Origin: Lineus longissimus
Lineage: Eukaryota > Nemertea > Pilidiophora > Heteronemertea > Lineidae
DNA length: 64,000 nt
Reading direction: 5' to 3'
Assembly (NCBI RefSeq): GCF_910592395.1
Contig: NC_088324.1
Location: 2,728,001-2,792,000, forward strand
Both the position numbers and the translations under genes were made by a program. Within the stretch, counting starts at the first letter, position 1; each line of letters begins with the position of its first letter. A model generated the notes under the pieces. It was given only the letters and a program-made list of their open reading frames with translations. It made no database searches and was not told the origin of the DNA. Below are positions 45,227 through 56,707 of this stretch, piece by piece.

Positions 45227-47352
45227 CAAAATATGCAAATTTGGGCGCGCAATTACTGAATTTCCATTAATTGGCTACAACTCGATAAACATGTACCTTA
45301 ACAAAACAAAATTGATGTCTTCACCTAGGTGGTGTAATTGTAACTACATGTATGCGTAAATAATAAAGTATAGTTCCCAGGTTATAATGGCCTGGCTTTC
45401 AGATAAACCGATAGCTAGTGATTGTATGCATTGCATAGACTGGGGTATGCAAATTAGATGCGGCCATTACCGAAATTCCGTTTTTGTGCAAAATAATTAC
45501 ATCTCCTATAGTATTAATGATAAATTCACAAACTCAGTGTCTATACCGAGGTTATCATGGTCCATCATTCACATAATACCATTGCTGTTGCGATTTTATG
45601 CGTTTCATAACATTGAAATATGCACATAACATTGAAATATGCAAATTTGATGCCGCCATTACCGAAAGTCGGTTTTTCGGTAATATCACATTAGCTATCC
45701 ATGATGATATCATCACAGAAGTGTCCTGACCTATGCTATCATTCAGCTAATATCATAGCTAATGTGTTTTTATGTGAAATGCCGAGGTTATTATAGTCTG
45801 TTGATAATGATGAATCCAGGAAGGTATTCAGTCACGAGCATCCTATCGGGTAACATGCACAGTGCATTCCGAGCCTTGATTGGGCACTCACTTGCATCAC
45901 TTTTAAGCGAGTGCTTTTGCTTTTGCATCCACATCAGATCATCTCCAGTATGTATTTTAGGGATTTGACACCATCTGGAATGATGGCTGCATGGTGTCAG
46001 TGACCTTTTTCTATGTAATTCCGTCTGAAGTTCTCAGCTTTACATACTGAGTTAGCGGGCCTCTTTATAATATACGATATGGAGATTTTCTTCACTTCTG
46101 ATCATGTTTTTTGAATTCAATGTCGCGCATTATGCTATTATTAGCCATGATTTGTTGACACTCACCATTTTAAGGATTTTGATTCAGTGACAAAAACTCG
46201 CCTGAGAGTTTGGAAACCTCAACGCACATTTGCTAATCATCCAGCCCCACGAATTCCCGCTATTTATGGCAGTCCATAAGGAGATATAATTAGAATGACG
46301 CAATGGACTTCCCCGGGAGTCTAGTCCTGTTACAGTGGAATGTTGTATTGGAACATATTACTTTCTGTTGTCAAATCACTAAGGGCGTAACGTTAACTTC
46401 AATGTCATTATGTACAAAGCTACCGAATTCTCCCTTCATGTCTGCCTGACATAACGTGAAAGATGCAAATGGTATGTCAGAAGCCAGGCTATAGGAATAG
46501 GGAGAAAAGAGGATGATAATCGGTATAATTCCTCACCGTTCATGTTAATTCATCTACAAGTAAAGCAGAAAATCTGAAGGGGGTTCACCGTCAAGCAATC
46601 ATGTGACGAACTCTTGACACAAATTCTATTGCTAGTACGAAACCCAGAAAAACGTAGGAACAGGTCACTGACACCGTGCGGCCATTATTGGAGATGGTGC
46701 CAAACCTGCCCCTATAATACATACTAGAGATGATCCGATGTGAATGCAGAAGCAAAACACTCGCAATTTCATGAAATGCAAGTGGCCAATCATGGCTCGG
46801 AATACATTGTGCATGTAACCCGATAGGTTGCTCGAGAGTACTATCGTTATCAACAAGCTATATGACCTCAGCATTTCATATACAAAAACAATATATGTAG
46901 TTATATTAACTGAATTTTATTAGTCCAGGATAAAGTAGGCCAGGACACTTCTTTTATGATATCATCCTAGATAGTTAACGAGATTATATTACCGAAAAAC
47001 GGACGTTCGGTAATGGCGGCATTTTATTTGCATATTCCGATTTTATGTAATACGTACACTCACATCAGCCTTGAGCTTATCTAAAAGCTAGACCATGATA
47101 ACCTTGGAATTAGCACTTATTCGATGACAATAGCTCACAGATTTCCTGAGATATTGCCAAAAACCAAATTTTATTGATGGAGGTCATTTGCATAATTGGC
47201 AAATATTTAGATAAACGACAATGGGCTTATAATGTTCGTAGACCCTGATAACCTAAGTTTAAACACCGATTTTGTTTCCTTATTATGAATATTTATCGAG
47301 TTATAGCCAATTAATGGAATTTTAGTAATGGCAGACCTAATTTGCATATTTT
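45227..47352. repeat. 2.1-kb foldback element with repeat-built arms
   Basis: AAATATGCAAATTTGG...TCCATTAATTGGCTA at the left is inverted at the right as TAGCCAATTAATGGA...CTAATTTGCATATTT. Inner arm blocks also match (45840-46010 against 46655-46830). Each arm is built of about 200-bp units, each with TATGCAAATT-GATG-CGCCATTACCGAAA (45233, 45445, 45637 on the left). The spacer is about 46010-46650. Short frames in both arms are mirror copies of each other and not genes. Confidence 0.8.
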
Positions 47353-47477
47353 TATATCAGGTTGCAGGGTTTAAACTGAACCAGTAGCTCGTACGGGAGA
47401 GATCGAAACATATCACAACTGCTTTATTTCAAACGCTGAACCCTGATCTGAAACGTCGGTTTGAAAACTACACAAAA

Positions 47478-47790
47478 TTCTAATTCAAATTCAAATTCAA
47501 ATAAGTTTATTGTTGCCTTGTAAAGGTTACATTTAATATCAGCAGTAGTTTCAATAAACGGGTGCAATGTGAAAATAAGACAGGTTAGAAGGTACTGAAG
47601 CATGCTGAACCTTTATTCAGACCATATAAAGAGAAGAAGAAGTGCAGTGGTTCAAGACTTGAGGATATCTATCATGAAATTATTTACAAGCAATTAGTAA
47701 TCAAAGCTGACACATGACACCTTGGGAGTCCTGGCAGAACCACAGTGAGGAAGCTGAAAGTTGAATTCCGGTCCGTACAAGGGCCTTGTT
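47478..47790 (-). mobile_element. 3' tail of a non-LTR retrotransposon
   Basis: The minus strand ends GGCAACAATAAACTTATTTG followed by a short (AATTTG)n array, the microsatellite-type tail of CR1/L2-like LINEs. The coding part was not recognised to the right, so this is a strongly 5'-truncated copy. Its upstream limit is a guess. Confidence 0.45.
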
Positions 47791-48198
47791 TACAGGTAGT
47801 CTTCCTCCTGGGTGGGATCTGGAGACACCGTCTTGGGCGGGCCACAATCCTTCTCTTACGTCCATGCTGACGGCTTATGGCTCTTTGAAGGCCAGTCCAA
47901 GGACTGTACAGGCAGTTCCGACTAAATCAAATGTATTTGAATTCACGAGCTTTCCTTTGATGTCGTCATGTGCCAACCTCGTATCCTTTGGCTTATCAAC
48001 CCTCAACCCAACCAATACCGTATTTGAAGTAGGCTGGAGTGGTCAAGGAAGTCGAGCTAAAATTATTTTCACAGATCTAATTTAAAGGCAAGACGCAGAT
48101 ATACTTGATTGGCTCATCAATGAATACCGTTGCAAAGTTTGATGACGTTGTGGCGTGCATTCAAATCCTAGCCTTGATATGTGACCCTTTAGAAAGAA

Positions 48199-48540
48199 TT
48201 TCGAAGTACTGTATACCAGTAGGTCTACTAGTTTTTTTGAGGCCAAGCCATACTGCTTAGTTGTCGCCAAAGAGTAATGTACATTATACTAGATTTGCAA
48301 TTAACAGGAGAGTTTTTTTATTTCTTAACGTTTTCTCTGATTAATCCGACAAAAGTCCGACATTTCCCTAAAAGATGCCAAACTCTTGATATAGTACAAT
48401 GTATTGTCAACAGGATTTCGAAGTACTGTATATCGGTAAACGTATTCCAAAGCATACAGCTTCGTACACGCCAAAGAACATTTGCCGGAAGCGAAATGTA
48501 CATGATATAAACCAGTTGTGCTGCACTTTGTTTATAAAAT
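48199..48540 (+). repeat. Recurrent TACTGTATAYCGGTA motif unit, first two copies
   Basis: ATTTCGAAGTACTGTATACC at 48199 and ATTTCGAAGTACTGTATATC at 48415 each start a diverged unit of about 100-120 bp, ending with CGCCAAAG...AATGTACAT. Further copies of the motif are at about 50914 and 52117. Confidence 0.7.
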
Positions 48541-49735
48541 GTCAAAAGAAAAGTGCCATTTCATAGACATCGATCATCAAAAAAAGTATCATAGTGCTTT
48601 GATACGATAGCTACTGCAGCTTCTCATATGTCATGTACGAAATAAGGTGGGATCCAATGTCAGCAGGCGAATCAAGTTTCTTCAAACTCATTGATCTGTC
48701 GAGACCATGGCGATTACATTCAAGTACTCGCATTCTGGCGGCATTCTAGCTTCGTGTTATGAAATATGTTCTGCAACTTCGGTAGTCGATGAGTCTAGCA
48801 GCTGCAAGCAGTCCATCACAATATAAAGTGACTGCTTTCACATTTGTCTTACGTTCAATGTTAGACGGAGACCGAAGCTTGTGTTGGTGACTTTCATTTA
48901 CCTTTGCAAACGCCTGGACAGAGGCTTCAACGAATCTTCAAGGATTTGGCAGACACATTATCTTGTGTCGCCCGAAAGCCATCTCTGGGCTGGCCGAGTT
49001 ATAGGACTTGTCAATGCAGCGAATAGCATTCACTGAGTTTGCATACTTTAACGTGGTTTCAGCTTCCTGTGTGAATGTCAGCCAACATTGGAAAAATGTA
49101 AATTTATTGAACATCATACAGCGTACAGTCAAGGAGTAATGGAACAATCTGCATCGACCTCTCGCAGCGACACTGCCGTAACGGCAGCATGGGAAACTGA
49201 CACAATATTTATGTTCATAATCGAGGCTTGCACGAAATACGTCTGGATTTTTTTTATCATATTCGGCATCCCTGGCAATATCCTTGCTTTGGCGATATCT
49301 CTACAGAAGTCGAACAGTACGAATGTTGCATGTCTTTACATGGCGGCCATTGCTGGTGCAGATTTTCTAGTCCTTGTCAATTTTGCTGTTTGCCAGTCGA
49401 CCATGTTCTGGATCGTCAAGGAAAGCCTTGGTGAAATACCGCTTCAGTAAGTTGAACCGTTTCGGAAAATGAACAACTGTTTGGTTTGTATCAGAAAGGT
49501 CTACACGGTTTGGCAGAAACGTCAGCTTTCCTACCCATCGTGGATATAGCTGAATAACTGCTCTTTCGCCTGAAAACCTACCGACAGCAACAACAACATC
49601 AACAACAAGAAAGATGGCTCTAAGCCAATAAGAAATCAGTTGTCGAAAGGAAGAATGCCGATGAGGAATGACGATGCGATACACTTTACTCTAACACGAG
49701 AGGCCAAGGGACAATTGAGAACTCCTACTTGATCT
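48416..49735 (+). repeat. Tandem segmental duplication, copy 1 (upstream region and GPCR exon 1)
   Basis: Matches 50913-52100 with moderate divergence and small gaps. It starts at the TACTGTATA motif, covers the upstream region, exon 1 and the start of intron 1, and stops at GGACAATTGAGAACTC. Copy 2 starts again at the same motif, and another copy of the motif lies just after its end. Confidence 0.85.
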
Positions 49736-50739
49736 CTAAGCGAGCGTTTTCTTCACAAACTCAATTCCCTTAACCATATTCATAACATATTATCTGTCAC
49801 AAAGTAAAGTCTTGTGGTTCACGATCCTGACATAATCCCTTTTACATAAAGTAATGCTTTCTCTCTCCAGAATTTGTTGGTACAGCGCCTACACGTTCGG
49901 GCCAATCTCAGGTCTGTGTCTGGCCTTGATGTCCATAGATCGTGTGATCGCAGTTCGTTTTCCACTACGAGCTGCCAGGTTGTGTACCACAGGTCGTGCC
50001 AAGAGGGCTGTGGTCATCTCATACACCGCCATCATGACCGTTAACCTCCATATATTTGTTGTTTACAAAAAGGATGGTAAGAACTACTGGTGTGTTGAGT
50101 CTTGTTTATCGTGTGACGTTTTTCCGATTTTGTTCACCTTTCACTTATTTGTTCTAGTTGTCTGCACCATACCGTTGTAGATAGACATTAGGAGTGCTAA
50201 TGAACTAAATCTATAATAAAACAATGTTTTGCTAATTCAATTTAGGTCCCCTGGTGCTTCGTGTGCTCAGGCTTGTCAGCTCTTATCTAGAAACGCTGGT
50301 CGTTGCGTTTCATCTTTTCATCGGGACGCTGCTTCCACTGAGTATCATTGTCACCTGCAATATCTGGATAATCATTACGCTGAACAGCGCCAACATCAAA
50401 ATGGCGGATCAAAATGGTGGACATAAATCTCGCGAGAAAGACACCAGATATATAACCCGGATGTTGATAATAGTCTGCGTTGCATACGTGATTACGTCAA
50501 TGCCATACAGGCTAACTTTCGTTGTAATTGACGGCATTCCCGCACTTCGCGAACTTTATGATTTGAGTTTGCTGTACTGGAATGTCCGTTACACTGCCTT
50601 GGGATGGATCACTTCGAATATGTGGCACTTGAACTACGCCATCAACTTTTACCTCTACTGTGTGGCGGGAGGGGCGAAGTACAGAAATGACGTGAGGAGA
50701 ATATTTCGTAAAGTCTTGTTGCTTAGGAAAATACAATAA
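49139..50739 (+). CDS. Class A GPCR, three coding exons, 335 aa
   Basis: Exons 49139-49446, 49871-50076 and 50246-50739 join in phases 2 and 1 (donors GTAAGT and GTAAGA; acceptors CTCCAG and TTTAG) to 335 codons. Exon 1 holds TM1 (FGIPGNILALAISL) and TM2 (MAAIAGADFLVLV). Exon 2 holds TM3, ending SIDRVIAVRFP (an IDR form of DRY), and TM4. Exon 3 holds TM5, a lysine-rich loop, TM6 (VAYVITSMPYRL, lacking the usual CWxP) and TM7 with NYAINFYLYC (N-F-x-x-Y in place of NPxxY), then a short basic tail. This type is common among peptide-type receptors of marine invertebrates, but the ligand cannot be read from sequence. Non-ATG starts upstream were not used because the ATG at 49139 is the first in frame. 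Confidence 0.85.
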
Positions 50740-50912
50740 CATGTATTATACAAGTCAATGCCATCGAACTATGCAATAGTATAGACTGACGTGCCTGTAT
50801 TGTATAGCTCTACGAGTATTGCCAGTATTTTATATCTTTATACGGACTTGGCACTACTTAATTTACCTTTCAGTAACCCCCCTCTAAAATTAATATGGTA
50901 TTCTTAAACAGA

Positions 50913-52100
50913 TTTCGACGTACTGTATATCGGTAAGCATACTAGTCCAAATCAAACAGCTTGCTTAAAACCAAAGCACATTTGCTGTTTGAGAAATGTA
51001 GGCCTACTTTGAAATACTATTTCTGTTACACTTTGTTTATAAGATGCCAAAAGAAAAACGCCATTTCATGGACATCGTTCATATTTCGCGCACGAAACAA
51101 TGTTGGATACAATGTCAGCAGGCGAGTCATGTTAAATAATCGCCAGTTTCTTGAAAGTCATTGATCTTTCGAGACCATGGCGAATACATTCGAGTACTCG
51201 CATTCTGGCGGGATTCTAGCTTCGTGTTGTGAAATGTGTTCTGCAGCTTCGGTAGTTGATGAATCTAGCAGCTGCATTTAGTCCATTACGATATACTGTG
51301 CTCACATTTGTCCCGCGTTCACTGTCAGACGGAAACCAAAACTGGTGTTATCTTGAATTGCCCGTGACTTTCATTGACCATTGCAAAAGCCACGAGAAAG
51401 GCTTCGACAGGTCATCAAGGATTGGCCAGTTTACTGACACGTTTTCTTGTGTCGATCTGTGATGTGGCCGGGTTATGGGACTTGTCAATTCCATGATACA
51501 GCGTACAGCCAAGGAGTAATGGAACAATCTGCATCGACCTCTCTCAGCAAAACTGCCGTAACTCCAGCATGGGAAACTGACACATTATTTATGTTCATAA
51601 TCGAGGCTTGCACGAAATACGTCTGGATTTTTTTAATCATATTTGGCATCCCTGGCAATATCCTTGCTTTGGTGATATCTCTACAAAAGTCGAACAGGAC
51701 GAGTGCCGCGTGTCTATACATGGCCGCCATTGCTGGCGCAGACTTTCTAGTCCTTGTCAATTTTGCTGTTTGCCAGTCGACCATGTTCTGGATCATCAAG
51801 GAATGCCTTGGTGAAATACCATTTCAGGTAGTTGAACCGTTTCGGAAAATGAACAACTGTTTGGTATGTTTTAGAAAAGTCTACACAGTTTGGCAGAAAG
51901 GTCAGTGTACCTACCCATCGTGGATATAGCTGAACTGCCATTTCGCCTCTGAAAAATTACCGACAACAACAGCAACATCAACAACTAGAAAGATGGCTCT
52001 AAGCCAATGAGAAATCAAGTTGTCAAAAGGAAAATGCCGATGAGATACTCTTTACTCTAACGTGTGAGGCCAGGGGACAATTGAGAACTCTATTGGTCAA
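50913..52100 (+). repeat. Tandem segmental duplication, copy 2
   Basis: Second copy of the 48416-49735 segment, starting 174 bp after the stop of the intact GPCR. It lacks about 75 bp found upstream of the ATG in copy 1, and it ends inside what was intron 1. Exons 2 and 3 are not repeated. Confidence 0.85.
51519..51929 (+). pseudogene. GPCR exon 1 duplicate, truncated
   Basis: It encodes the same N-terminus, TM1 and TM2 as 49139-49446 with few changes and no stop. The donor changed from CA|GTAAGT to CAGGTAGT: the old phase-2 site is gone, and the nearest GT would give phase 0, out of frame with an exon 2. Read through, the frame ends at 51929 after about 35 intron-derived residues, a two-helix protein of 136 residues. 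No TM3-TM7 exons follow. Confidence 0.8.
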
Positions 52101-52187
52101 TTCATTTTGATGGTCTTTCGGAAGTACTGTATACCGGTAGGCATAAATGTCATACATGTCATACTTAGGCAAAATAACATAGCTTAA

Positions 52188-52425
52188 GGGGTGTCTATAA
52201 ACCGAAGACCGAAGACCCCCCCCCCCAAAGCTATAAAACGAAGACCCTGATTTCAACTATAAAACGAAGACCTCCCGAACTATAAAACGAAGACCCTGAT
52301 GTCACCTATAAAACGAAGAGCCCCCGAACTATAAAACGAAGATCCGAATGTAAACTATAAAACGAAGAGCACCGAACTATAAAACGAAGACCCTGATGTC
52401 AGCCATAAGAGTTAAGCGGGGAGCC
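52188..52425 (+). repeat. Minisatellite-ended element fragment (GGGTGTCTATAAA family)
   Basis: GGGTGTCTATAAACCGAAGA leads into about seven copies of CTATAAAACGAAGACCC separated by alternating short spacers (TGATGTCA, CCCGAA), with one C11 tract. The terminus is close to GGGTGTCTACAAAACCAAGA at 36815, so both appear to be one element class with different arrays. No inverted right end was found. Confidence 0.7.
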
Positions 52426-52429
52426 CTGG

Positions 52430-53860
52430 GCTAGATCTTCAAAGCATAACCGTTTCGTTATGGGTTGACGGTGACGATTTCAGGGTTTGGGGGTCATTTG
52501 GGTAATATTTTGTGTAAAATGCTTAACTTTAACAAACATTTTCCAAGCTTCTAAAGACCATATTTTCCAAGCCTCTAAAGACCATATTTCACCTTTGCAT
52601 TGCGACTGGCAATTAATCGATAAAAGTAATCGTGTAAGAGTTTGACAACGGGTCTGTAACAACTTTGCTGGACAAATTTGCCCTCATCTTCAAAAATAAG
52701 GTACAAAAACCCTCATATCAAAACCGAATCAGATTAAATCTTCAACAAAATATTCTTTCAAATCAAAGTGATGAATTTGTTTTCGCCCAAGTTTCTTATT
52801 TGCTATTTCAACCTAAGCCCATAACAATACAGGTCATGGGGTCTGTATTGCCAAGCGAAAGAGACTAGGCAATCAGGTCCAGGCCATATTCCCGGGAAAT
52901 TAATAAATAGCTTCGAACGATGATGACATCATCGAGGAAAACCTCTTGGTCCAGGCAAGTGCCAAGTGATATTTACGAAAAAAAACTTCTCGACGAGTAA
53001 TTAACAGGTTTTTTTGTTTTGTAACAATAAACACGTACATTTATGCAAAAGCTCCCATCATAATCATACTTGGAGTATGACCCTGTTAAAGAAGAGTTTT
53101 TCTTACCTCTCAATGTCGTATGGATCTTTTGAATATTGCCTGTTCGATGGATGAGATTGGTGCCGCTTCACTTTCTTTTTTTCGCTCGCATTGGCTCCCA
53201 CTGGCCGAGGACTTCATCTTACTTCCTCCACTTTTTAATCTGTTGCTTCCGTGGAACGATGTTTCTGGGTGTAACAACTTAATTATGGTTATCTAGGACT
53301 ATATAATAATATGCTCTGAAAAATAAGGGTTTTTCGGCCAACACAAATATGCTTCCTTTAGAGGTTTTCGGTTTCCGTTTTCCTGAAACTTCCCAAAAAC
53401 TTGATTTACGCAATTTTCTTGTAGAGACAATTAATTTTTTACATCAGCATTTGTTTCGTACATTATCCGTGTCCATGAAGTTCTATTATGCGGTCAATTG
53501 ATCTGTGATCGCAATAGGGTAAATGATTACGTAGGCTGATAAGTCCCCCTTTTCGCCGATTCAATATGCCATGAATATGGCAAGTGTCAAAACATTATTT
53601 ACATCTTATTTGCATGTCAAACGTTATTCGTTGACCAATCAAATATGTTTTAGCTCAACATGATACCAGGGGTAATGCAAGTGACCATAGGAGCGCGCAA
53701 TGACCCATGGGTAAACGATGTTGTGTGATCTAGAGAGAACATAAGGCCTAAAACAAGTTATCGTCAATAGTCTCTTCTGGTGACTTGCTGTATTAGCTTA
53801 CTTGTCGATACCGCGTCGAATTGAGTTCAACAGGCTGAGATAGTTGTATCCATTTTTGGC
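52430..53860. other. Stretch without a recognisable gene
   Basis: It contains a 27-bp direct doublet (TTTTCCAAGC-TCTAAAGACCATA near 52540-52590) and one ACACAAATATGC-family repeat (53315-53390). No supported coding sequence. Confidence 0.4.
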
Positions 53861-53864
53861 TCAC

Positions 53865-54930
53865 CGTAGGGGAGTCTATAAAACACCGCATTGTCCGTCG
53901 TCCGTCGTCGTCGTCTGTCATCGTCGTCTGTATCCTGTCTAAAAAACAGTGGCACGTTTCTTAACCGCTAGGGCTATGAACTTGAAATGTTGTACACATA
54001 ACCTCTTCGTTGTTTTTTGGAACGAATCCAGATATGGATGGAAAATCCATTAGTTCGTGTGGTCTCCAGTCACCATTGTAGAATAAATAATTCGTCATCT
54101 CATACACAGGACCCCTTAGGTCAGGTGATCTCTGGCAATGAATTTCGATCCGATCTGATTCTTGACTTGGCCACCAGGGAGCCAGATGTGGAAACCTAAA
54201 AAGTGTGATATCTCTCTTATGAGTGACTCGTTTTCGATAAAATTTCTATGGTAGGTTCTCCTAAGAAGGATATATCGCATATCATACGGGTTTTTGATTT
54301 TACCTAATTTTCAAGACCAAAGAGGTCAAATGGCGTAAATTGGCCGTTTGAGTGTAACTTTGGCACGTTTCCTAACTGCTAAAGCTATGAAGTTGAACTT
54401 TGGTGCACGTGACTCCCTACGTCATGTAACCGCTGACACTAAACTTCGGTCCGATCTGATTCGTGACTTGGCCACCAGGGGTCCAAGAAGTGGAACCTAA
54501 AATGTGTGATATCTCTCTTATGAGTCACTCGTTTCGATAAAATTTTTATGGTAGGTTCTCCTAGCAAGACTACATCACATATCGTACAGATTAATGATTT
54601 GACAAAATTGTCAAGGTCACATAGGTCGAATGGCGTAAATTGGCCGTTTCAGTGTTACTATGGCACGTTTCCTAACCGAAAAAGCTACGAACTTGAAATT
54701 TGGTACATTTGACTCCCTACATCATGTAACTTTGGACAGCGAATTTCGATCCGATCTGATTCTCGACTTGGCCACCAGGAGGCCAAAGCTAAAAAAGTAA
54801 AAAGTGCAATATCTCGCTTATCAGTGACTTGTTTTCGATGATATTTTTATGGTAGGTACTCCAAGCAACGGATCATTACATGTCATACCGACTTTGGTTT
54901 GACCTATATACTATACATGTAGCATGTTTC
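53865..54930 (+). repeat. Tandem repeat, about 300-bp unit, about 3.3 copies, with CGTC-rich start
   Basis: The array opens with TTGGCTCACCGTAGGGGAGT and a (CGTCCGT/CGTCGT)n tract. Units then carry TGGCACGTTTCCTAAC, GATCTGATTC-TGACTTGG and CCACCAGG (54163, 54463, 54763), GATATCTCTCTTATGAGTGA and TATGGTAGGTTCTCC. Even spacing and gradual divergence point to old tandem duplication. Confidence 0.85.
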
Positions 54931-55126
54931 TTAACCAGGATGAATTCCCAACCACCAAATATCTAGACGGTGAGCAGAAAGGCCCTTGGCCGTTGTATTT
55001 CGGTATGTAAGACGAAGGACCAATTCTACATTGGCTGGATCGGTTACCCTAGCTTTCACTGGTAGGCCTATGACGTCGCACACATCCACACACATGGGGT
55101 CACCAGGGTGCTGGGTCCGTATTCAT

Positions 55127-55270
55127 AAACGTTCCTAAGTTAAGTCACTTAAATCCTTAAGCGTTACACTATGTTTAGTGTAAGACTTATGTCACTATTC
55201 ATGAAAAAAAATGATCCTAAGTGTAACACATTGATAAGTCTTACACATAAGTTAGGCCTAGCTCCTAAGT
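55127..55270 (+). repeat. Harbinger-type terminal region, one end seen
   Basis: CTG followed by GGTCCGTATTCATAAACG matches the CTG plus GG(N)CC-type ends of the Harbinger elements here. Subterminal TAAGTCTTACAC blocks occur in both directions. The other end was not found, so this is a solo end or part of a decayed copy. Confidence 0.4.
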
Positions 55271-55771
55271 CATTCCCAATGTTGCTAGGGTATAATGATC
55301 ACATTTCCTTACATGGTTGAATCATTTTCTGTTGATTGGACGGGTTCAGATGAATGGATAGATAAATAGTTGTGACTATATTGCGAATACATGAATAAAG
55401 ATTATTACAATTTAATTAGCTCTGTGTTTTTCATTTACTTACATTTATCGGAAGTGAGCATCAACTATCTGCTGTCGTCTCACCGCAGCGCACCCCGTGG
55501 CTCGTGAATAAACAGATTCTTTACTTCACTCATTTAAATGGATGCAAATCAAAGCAATGAAAATCAAAGCATTGAAAAAGATGATCCTAAAGCACAGTAT
55601 CTAAAGGGATACTTAAGAACAATATCTAAGTTGGTTACAGTTCTTTGAGTAAAATGTGGAAACAGGTCCAGAAAAACGAGAAACGTATTAAGCACAGAGA
55701 GGTGAAAGAATTCCCAGACACACTACCGACACACCAACTCAATAAACCAGCCATTCACCTTCAAAAAGACG

Positions 55772-56605
55772 ATGGTATCTTACATCGATCAACAGTGGCA
55801 AGCTGACTTGGTTGACATGCAGAAACTTGAGAGTAAGAATAAAGGATTCAGATTCATTTTAACAGTCATAGATCTATTCAGTCGTTGCTCTTGGGCTGTG
55901 GCATTGAAGAGTAAGAGGGGAGAAGAAATCAGAAATGCATTTAAAGTCATTTTAAGAGAGGCAGTGCCGGTTGCGGCAAAAGCGGAAAAGATTCAATTCG
56001 ATGACGGTACATAATTCTACAACAAACACTTAAAGCAACTTTTAACAGAAAATGACATAGAATGGTTCTCCTCAAAATCTGACAAGAACGCAGCAGTCGT
56101 AGAACGTTTCAACAGGACTTTGAAGGAGAAGATGTGGAGGTATTTCATTGCTAAGGAGACTGACAAGTGGACTGACGTGCTGCATGACTTGGTCAGTGGC
56201 TACAACAACACTTTTCACTCATCAATAGGCATGAAACCAATAGATGCCAGAAAGATGGAAAACGAAAGAGCAGTATGGTACAACCTTTACGGTCTTCACC
56301 TCAAAGAGACATTTGGTGATACAAAGTATAAAGTAGGTGACAGTGTGAGAATTTCAAAGTACAAGTCCATTTTTGATAAAGGCTACCTACCAAACTTCAC
56401 TGAGGAAGTATTCCAAATAAGACAGATCATCTTCATCCATCCTATTGTCTACTTGCTTGAAGATTACCTCAAGGAGGAAATTCAAGGATATTTCTATGAA
56501 GAGGAATTGAGCTACATTCCTAATCCTGACCAACTAGAGTACAGGATCGAGAAGATATTAAGGTACAATACCAGTAAAGGCAAGAAATACGGATTAGTGA
56601 AGTGA
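55772..56605 (+). pseudogene. Maverick/Polinton-type integrase, one internal stop
   Basis: A single frame carries a retroviral-type integrase core: Asp in QWQADLVDM, Asp in FDDGT, and Glu in the VVERFNRTLKEKMWRYF motif. The C-terminal GDSVRISKYK, KGYLPNFTEEVF and FYEEEL blocks typical of Maverick integrases follow. A TAA at 56012-56014 falls where the family has Glu after the second Asp. The frame ends at KGKKYGLVK, where relatives enter a chromodomain-like tail. None of the element's other genes (polymerase B, capsid, ATPase, protease) are seen nearby, so this is an isolated relic. Confidence 0.85.
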
Positions 56606-56707
56606 GAGGGTTACAGTGATAAATTCAATGAATAGTTACCTGTTTCAGAAATTAAATCTCTAAAGTAATAAGTTAATAAAACCTTTTTCTATTAAATTAA
56701 GCTAGAA

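Noticed and set aside
45762-46874. Pair of similar small frames (SILSGNMHSAFRALIGH and SSNLSGYMHNVFRAMIGH)
   Set aside because: They lie at mirror positions in the arms of the 45.2-47.35 kb foldback. Their similarity comes from the inverted repeat and no other coding evidence exists.
50077-50180. Read-through of GPCR exon 2 to a stop at 50178 as the true C-terminus
   Set aside because: Splicing at GTAAGA joins in phase to exon 3, which supplies TM5-TM7; the read-through would leave a receptor without TM6-TM7.
53881-53945. CRISPR-like or short regular repeat at the CGTC tract
   Set aside because: It is a simple CGTCCGT/CGTCGT microsatellite without unique spacers, and the genome is eukaryotic.
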